DNA of 64,000 bases, from positions 45,906,664 through 45,970,663 of the forward strand of contig NC_054535.1 of the NCBI RefSeq assembly GCF_017654505.1. The letters are read 5' to 3'. Positions 59,930-64,000 of the stretch are shown here, one piece after another; positions within the stretch are counted from its first letter, which is position 1; every line of letters begins with the position of its first letter. The notes beneath the pieces were generated by a model. That model was not told where the DNA came from and did no database searches. It was given only the letters and a program-made list of their open reading frames with translations. The stretch is from Polyodon spathula. Taxonomy: Eukaryota; Chordata; Actinopteri; Acipenseriformes; Polyodontidae. A program made the translations under genes and the position numbers.

Positions 59930-62089
59930 TATATAATAACCCATGTACTATTACACAGTCTGTTCTCATTCAGCTTTTATAAAAATCATACAACTTGAAT
60001 ATAGTTATATATGTTACATTATTTTTACGACTATTTATATTAAACACAAACTGTTGGTTCTCCATGAACACATTTTGTGTCAATGTCATTATTCTTTTAG
60101 TGTGCGATAGAACTAGAAAAACAGAGAAAGGGGATATAGGTTGTGTTGGGATAACATTTTCTTCCACCCATATATTTCTCTTTTCTCTGTCTGACTGTCT
60201 GTCTGTCTGTCTGTCTTACCTCTATATAGGTAATTTTAATGATACTATTTTGTAAATGACAGCACCAGTGTTTTACTGATTGTGTGTGTTTGAGTTTTGT
60301 TGTACAGTACAACCATTTAATTAAATTTCACTGGCAGTTTGTTATGTGTATGCATATGTGATTGTTATTTATAAAAAAAAAATAATTATGTTATTTGTTT
60401 TCTATCAGTGAAATAACCGGTAAACATGAAGACTGCATTATTTCTTGTCTGCCTATTAGGGGCAGCTTGTGCTGTCCCAGTAAGTATATTATCACTTTTA
60501 TATAACATTCTCTTTTAACCATTTAAGGTACACAAGGAATTGAGCTGTTGTTCAAACAGTTTCTTCTTAAAATACCTTTGAGAGTGACTCAAGTATCACA
60601 AGAAAACTGACCAGCTCCAAACTGTCAACAAATTGTAAACCCTCATTGTAAAAATAATAAAGTTAGCATCATTGTATTTGCAGCAATACATATGTCTTTT
60701 GTACTTTAAAGGATTAATATTTGTACCAATTCCAAAGTTGAACATTTTTAAATATCAGAATAACATGGTACCCTAAATTGAATGTAAGTCCTTAACTCTT
60801 ACATTAACTCTTACTAAAGGCCGCTACACACCAGACACCACGCGACAAGCAAAAGTGTGCAGCGATACAACAAAAGGAATAGAATCTCTACTTTTGATAA
60901 GCATCTTTCACACCAAAAGCAGCACTAGGGCAACACTGAAGCGATGCAAAATAAATAGGATTGTCGATTTTGTGTGACAACTAGAGCACTGTGCAATCAG
61001 AGAACAGCTTCAATGCACGTGGTCCAGCAGGGTGAAGCAGTATCCAAAATGACGGAGGAAGCAATAATACTTACCGTGGAAAAATATCCAGAGCTTTATG
61101 ACAAAAATCATCAAAATGATACAAATACAGAGAGAAGACAAACATAATTTCTACATCATGCTGACGAAAATGTACCAGTCTTGTCAATAGCAATTTTTTA
61201 TAGTTCTATAGCTCTGTCAGTTTTCAAATCGGTCACATTGCCTCTCTGTCACTTATGTACGGTTGTGTCACCGTAAAAGTATGAAAAATCACATCGTGTC
61301 AGGTGTGTGATGGCCTTAACCCTAATCCTTAACCTTAACCTGAATATAAACCCTAAACATATTCACCCATATTCATATGTAACAAATTATGAAGGATGTG
61401 TTTTGACAACAGAACATGGTACTGATAAAAAAAAAAAGAAAAACAAATCCTACAGTAAAACACAGAATTAACATTACCTGAAAATTACAATAATAACAAT
61501 GTATTTTTTATTTTATTTTAAGTTACCAGAAGATCCAAAGTCTAGGAGTTTAGAAGAAAGAACAGTAAGTGTGTCCTACAGTACATTAACATACTGCGAT
61601 AAATTATTGCAAATTTTTTGGTTATTTCAGTCAGTGAGGCCATGTGTGCTCTGAGGAGCTCTGAGAATTGTGCCGCTTTCAGTTTGTGGGTTCTCTTATG
61701 CAGCATCGAATGTAAAATTCCAAAACAGTCCTAAAAAGATACTTAACCGGGTCATGGTAGTATGAACTTGATTCTGATAATGACTGCTGTGTATGTCTAC
61801 CAGCTGTCATCCACTGGCTTCAGTAAATATATATGTACCTTAATTTATTATAAAAATACTTGTAACTAGATTATTTACATAGGTTTTTTTTCCCCTCAAA
61901 AACTACTCTTCACAGTCACCTTAATGTTTCATAATATCACCACACAAATCACAGAAAGTATTAATACAATGTCAAAGTAAAGCTCTATGTATCCTGCTAC
62001 ATTCTTCAACATATATTTGTATATAATGTTGTATTTTCCCACAGGAAAATGGTGACCATGATAACAATAGTACAATCCCAGAAGAAAAG
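59735..62089 (+). CDS. Gene F: acidic SCPP / SPARCL1-like, 5' part only
   Basis: Start of a secreted acidic protein that continues past the window or is interrupted by the Tc1 copy. Exons: E1 non-coding ~59735-59824; E2 60409-60479, ATG 60426, signal peptide MKTALFLVCLLGAACAVP; E3 61523-61564, LPEDPKSRSLEERT; E4 62045-62089, ENGDHDNNSTIPEEK. All introns are phase 0 with canonical borders. The signal peptide resembles those of SPARCL1 (MKTGLFFLCLLG) and IBSP (MKTALILLSILG), from memory. SPARCL1 flanks the SCPP locus in other vertebrates and is its presumed ancestor, so either an acidic SCPP or sparcl1 is possible. Without the C-terminal exons (EF-hand/follistatin domains for SPARCL1) this cannot be settled. 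No further exon was recognised after the Tc1 element. Confidence 0.7.
59849..59940. repeat. (TA)n microsatellite in gene F intron 1
   Basis: About 45 TA units starting 25 bp after the exon 1 donor. Confidence 0.95.
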
Positions 62090-62226
62090 GTAACACAAAT
62101 GCATTCCAAATATATTATTTGAGTCACTATATTATTTTTAGTCATACATTCTTTTACCATGTTATAGGCTATTACAGTTATATATTCAAATTTGAAAACG
62201 TGTAACACTGAATTACAAAACACTTA

Positions 62227-63826
62227 CAGTACCATGAAAAAGTATTTCCCCTCTGCCTGATTTTCTGCATTTTTGCATATTTTTGATACTGAATGTTATC
62301 AGATCTTCAACCAAAATCTAATATTAGATAAAAGGGAACCTGAGTGAACAAATAACACAACATTTTGATACTTATTTCATTTATTTATTAAAGAAAGTTA
62401 TGCAACATCCAATGCCCCCATGTGAAAAGGTAAACGTCCCTTAGACTCAATAACTGGTTACGCCACCTTTAGCAGCAATAACTGCAACCAAACGCTTCCT
62501 GTATTTATTGATCAGTCTCTTAAAGCACCATGAAGGAATTTTGGCCCACTCCTTCATGCAGCTTCAACTGCTTTAACTCGGTGACATTTGTGGGTTTTCG
62601 AGCATAAATTGCTCATTTCAGGTCCTGCCACAAGATCTCAATGGGGTTTAGGTCTGGACTTTGACTAGCCCATTCCAAAACTTTACATTTCTTGTTCTTT
62701 AACCATTCTGATATAGACTTGCTTGTGTGTTTCGGATCATTGTCTTGCTGCATGACCCAGCTGCGCTTCAGCTTCAGCTCACAGATGGATGGCCTGACAT
62801 TCTCCTGTAGAATTCTCTGATACAGAGCAGAATTCATGGTTCCTTCAATGATGGCAATTCGTCCAGGTCCTGATGCAGCAAAGCTTCCCCAAATCATGAC
62901 ACTACCACCACCATGCTTGACCATTGGTATGAGGTTCTTACTGTGGATGCAGTGTTTGGTTTTCACTAGACATAACGGGGCCCATGTTGACCAAAAAGTT
63001 CCTCTTTTGACTCATCTGTCCATAGAACAGTGTTTCAGAACTCTTGAGAATCATCCAGGTGCTTTTTGGCAAACTTGAGACGAGCATTCATGTTCTTCTT
63101 AGTGAGCAGTGGTTTCCGCCTTGCTACTCTACAATGAATCTCATTTTTGCCCAGAGTCTTTCTGATGGTGGAGTCATGAACACTGACCTTAGCCGAGATG
63201 AGAGAAGCCTACAGATCCCTGGATGTTTTTCTAGGATTCTTTGTGACTTCCTGGGCGATTTTACGCCTTGCTCTTGGAGAGATTTTGGCAGGACGGCCAC
63301 TCCTGGGAAGATTCACAACTGTCCTAGACTTTTTTCATTTGGACAATATGGCTCTTACTGTAGTTTGGTGGAGCCCCAGAGCCTTAGAAATGGCTTTGTA
63401 ACCCTTTCCAGACTGATAGGCATCAGGAATTTCTTTTGATCGTGGCATGATATGCCTCTAGAACCTGTGTACTGACAACTTCACTCTGATGGTAAGGGAC
63501 AAAGCTAGTCAGATTTGTATGGGGCAGAGCTGGCCCAAATCAGGCCTGATTTTTAACCAAAGTATTGAAACAGCTGAGTCTAATTATCCCTTTGATTGGG
63601 TTGAGTTAAATGGGGGGGGGGGGATAACTTTTTCACACCTGAAGATTGCATGTTTGATTACCTTGCACACCAAACAAATGAAGAACCAATCTTTTGTGTC
63701 ATTTTTTCTCTCAGACTTCCTCTATATACTACTAAAACCCACAAAAAGATCTAACCAAATTCAATGTGAAAAATGTACAAAAATGCAGAAAATCAGACAG
63801 GGGGCAAATACTTTTTTACGGCACTG
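62227..63826 (-). mobile_element. Tc1-like element in gene F intron
   Basis: Terminal inverted repeats CAGTACCATGAAAAAGTATT / AATACTTTTTTACGGCACTG with TA on each side, about 1.6 kb. Different family from the element at 37818-39456. Confidence 0.9.
62613..63448 (-). pseudogene. Tc1-like transposase, disrupted
   Basis: Start MPRSKEIPDAYQSGKGYKAI at 63448. An HTH region (ISKALGLHQTTVRAILSKWK) and GRPAKISPRARRKIAQEVT follow. Stops interrupt it near 63200-63010, then VLWTDES (first Asp) precedes an open 117-residue part with [16 protein letters not shown] (second Asp) and SPDLNPIEILW (Glu). DD34E catalytic residues are visible but the frame is broken several times. Confidence 0.8.
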
Positions 63827-64000
63827 TATATACATAACACGGCTTGGAAAAATAACAACCTCTGATTGGTTAAACAGCATCACATGACCGTGTGTATATA
63901 GAGCATATACTATGACTTGCATACTAATGAGCTGCTTCACACTGAATAAATCACTATGCACCACTGCATTCTAAATTACGTGACAAACTGCCATTTTATT
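63827..64000. other. Gene F intron or downstream sequence
   Basis: No exon recognised in the last 174 bases. Confidence 0.4.

Noticed and set aside
60840..61320. Short non-repetitive stretch in a gene F intron with GCGATACAACAAAAGG and similar
   Set aside because: Resembles a decayed mobile element, but no family motif or boundary could be supported.
1..64000. CRISPR arrays, bacterial operons, tRNA or rRNA genes
   Set aside because: Intron structure, SINEs and microsatellites show vertebrate DNA. The B-box-containing segments have SINE bodies and tails and are not free-standing tRNA genes.

Overview
This is vertebrate genomic DNA: long AT-rich introns, many microsatellites, and relics of LINE (L2/CR1), SINE, Penelope-like, DIRS-like, Tc1/mariner and piggyBac-like elements. 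Its gene content points to a ray-finned fish. All recognisable host genes are secretory calcium-binding phosphoprotein (SCPP) genes, which build enamel, ganoin, dentin and bone matrix. Each has a non-coding first exon, a second exon encoding a signal peptide ending in ...VP or ...FP, and only phase-0 introns. The repeats suggest a non-teleost such as sturgeon, paddlefish, gar or bowfin, but that is recollection and inference, not proof.

Layout. From 1 to about 8.1 kb there is only repeat: a LINE fragment with a SINE, a minisatellite between direct repeats, a DIRS-like fragment, and a 447-bp tandem repeat. From 8.3 to 29.4 kb lie three tandem minus-strand P/Q-rich SCPP genes. Gene A (8290-11700) is nearly complete and resembles odam: its exon 3 ends SASNSNE, as in mammalian ODAM. 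Gene B (20107-22800) is a pseudogene with a 34-nt exon 3, a frameshift in exon 5 and a transposon truncation. Gene C (27527-29355) has intact early exons and a one-base frame slip just before the exon 5 donor. The three share exon order, a 12-residue P/Q repeat in exon 5 and a promoter motif (ATTCAGCCAATCAG plus a TATA-like box), so they arose by tandem duplication.

From 29.4 to 48 kb the DNA is mainly repeats: DIRS-like elements, LTR-like copies and a Tc1 element. Embedded in it, at 36.6-37.3 kb, is a broken Ser/Glu-rich acidic SCPP exon (gene E) split by a SINE.

From 48.2 to 54.7 kb lies gene D (plus strand), an acidic SCPP with a complete 304-residue model. It has a ladder of 30-42-nt exons, each encoding a Ser-x-Glu cassette of the T-S-E-E-x-S-S-S-E-D type, and a long Asp/Glu/Ser-rich last exon. 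After an L2 LINE, gene F (59.7 kb to beyond the window) starts a second acidic SCPP with a signal peptide like those of SPARCL1 and IBSP; a Tc1 copy sits in its intron. The promoters of D and F look related.

The P/Q-rich products would be expected in the enamel/ganoin or junctional-epithelium matrix. The acidic products would be phosphorylated at S-x-E sites in the secretory pathway (FAM20C in known family members) and bind calcium in bone or dentin-like matrix. Expression and function are inferred from family knowledge only.
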